A DNA stretch of 64,000 bases from Pseudomonadota bacterium. GTDB lineage: Bacteria > Bdellovibrionota > UBA1018. The translations under genes were made by a program, and so were the position numbers. The notes below the pieces were generated by a model, which ran no database searches, was not told the DNA's origin, and worked only from the letters and a program-made list of their open reading frames with translations. Positions within the stretch are counted from its first letter, which is position 1. Each line of letters begins with the position of its first letter. Of the stretch, positions 63,325 to 64,000 are shown one piece after another. The DNA lies in the NCBI GenBank assembly GCA_027485695.1, contig JAIXQO010000002.1:248001-312000 (forward strand). Reading direction: 5' to 3'.

Positions 63325-64000
63325 ATGCAAAACGCTGAAGTCGTACCCGTTTCTACGGTCCCAAAAGACGATTCCACTCTCACGCCGCTCATGCGGCAAT
63401 ACAATGAGCTGAAGTCTCAATCGGGCGAAGCGTTGCTGTTCTTTCGCATGGGGGATTTTTACGAGCTCTTCGGCGACGACGCCGTCGTGGCCTCCAAGAT
63501 TCTCGACCTGACCTTGACCTCACGAGACAAAAACAAGGAAAACGCCTTGCCGATGGCGGGCCTGCCTTATCACGCAGCCACGGGCTATATTCAGCGACTG
63601 CTCGAATGTGGCAAGAAAGTCGCGATCGGCGAGCAGGTCGAAGATCCCGAAGAAGCGAAGAAACGCGGATCGAAATCCATCGTTCGTCGCGAGATCGTTC
63701 GCACCTTCACGCCGGCACTCCAGTGGGAACACCACTCGACCGATCGGGCGCTCATCGCCACTGCGGTGAATGCAACCGACCGCGTGCGTTGGGTGATTGC
63801 GGCGATTGAACCCTCGACGGGAGAGTCTTTTCTTTCGCCGCCCCTGCATGAACATGAACTGTTCGAAGAATGCTCGCGCCTCGCCATCCGCCACTTCTTA
63901 AGACTCGGCTCTAAACTTCCGGTTGCGCTCGCGCAATCGATCGAGACTCGCGCGGACACCTTGATGGAGGACGTGCCCTCTCACCGCATCAGTCTGGAAG
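63325..64000 (+). CDS. mutS: DNA mismatch repair ATPase MutS (5' part, truncated by window end)
   Basis: 225 codons from ATG 63325 to the last base, with no stop reached. The N-terminal domain LLFFRMGDFYELFGDD carries the Phe-Tyr-Glu mismatch-wedge motif, and DLTLTSRDKNKENALPMAGLPYHAA with RLLECGKKVAIGEQVEDP follows, as in MutS domain I. GAGGTTGA is upstream of ATG. MutS recognises base mismatches to start repair. The structured element lies 39 bp upstream. Confidence 0.97.
   Translation, partial: MQNAEVVPVSTVPKDDSTLTPLMRQYNELKSQSGEALLFFRMGDFYELFGDDAVVASKILDLTLTSRDKNKENALPMAGLPYHAATGYIQRLLECGKKVAIGEQVEDPEEAKKRGSKSIVRREIVRTFTPALQWEHHSTDRALIATAVNATDRVRWVIAAIEPSTGESFLSPPLHEHELFEECSRLAIRHFLRLGSKLPVALAQSIETRADTLMEDVPSHRISLE

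Overview
The window carries about 55 protein-coding genes packed on both strands, with short intergenic gaps (none above about 300 bp). I see no tRNA, rRNA, CRISPR array, transposase or prophage genes. The organism is a Gram-negative bacterium with moderately high GC. It has an arabinose-5-phosphate isomerase for Kdo/LPS synthesis, many lipobox lipoproteins, a lipoprotein DsbA-like thioredoxin, a BamC-like lipoprotein and a very large number of unfamiliar secreted proteins. Gene content and style (an ActC/NrfD-type subunit, several long Ala-rich coiled-coil proteins, many orphan secreted proteins) suggest a Bdellovibrionota or deltaproteobacterial-type lineage. That placement is inference; no ribosomal RNA is present to test it.

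Layout. 1-6.2 kb: tail of a propeller-like secreted protein, a Kef-type K+/H+ antiporter (-), a small helical protein, a PaaI-like thioesterase (-), an orphan sensor histidine kinase and a GNAT acetyltransferase. 6.3-9.4 kb: citrate synthase with a clear terminator, then a Ste24-like membrane protease translationally coupled to a small exported protein. 9.4-12.8 kb (-): a 2,4-dienoyl-CoA reductase-like flavoenzyme followed by a single-pass membrane protein. 13-14.1 kb: thioesterase plus two small membrane proteins, coupled by ATGA overlaps. 14.1-29.2 kb: an accessory region dominated by unknown exported proteins, including an 825 aa protein, a 1716 aa giant and a 544 aa lipoprotein, with an isolated ActC/NrfD-family quinol oxidoreductase subunit. 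29.4-31.5 kb: msrA, a small exported protein, a 99 bp inverted-repeat element and a monohaem cytochrome c-type protein.

31.6-38.1 kb is the conserved translation operon rimP-nusA-infB-rbfA-truB. It is preceded by an intrinsic terminator lying in its own leader, suggesting attenuation. 38.2-42.9 kb: two exported hydrolases of unrelated fold (C45 Ntn-hydrolase and serine beta-lactamase-like) and a small exported protein. 42.9-46 kb: hflX (-) divergent from a class IV aminotransferase coupled to an inositol monophosphatase. 46-52 kb: lipoproteins, a coiled-coil membrane protein, a HEAT-repeat protein overlapping convergently with a BamC-like lipoprotein, and a large exported protein. 52-54.5 kb: kdsD, a membrane zinc-ribbon protein, and a SurA-like/DsbA lipoprotein with a strong terminator. 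54.8-59.5 kb: small exported proteins, N-formylglutamate amidohydrolase and a lipoprotein. 59.7-64 kb: a 673 aa continuous coiled-coil rod whose end overlaps pyruvate kinase, then the start of mutS.

The most interesting non-coding signal is a pair of structured elements, after the DsbA lipoprotein gene and between pyk and mutS. They share conserved single-stranded blocks, while two hairpin stems differ by compensating changes and all four loops keep AGGA on the same relative strand. Other regulatory candidates are the rimP leader terminator, a stand-alone terminator near 14.68 kb and the 30.6 kb inverted-repeat element.
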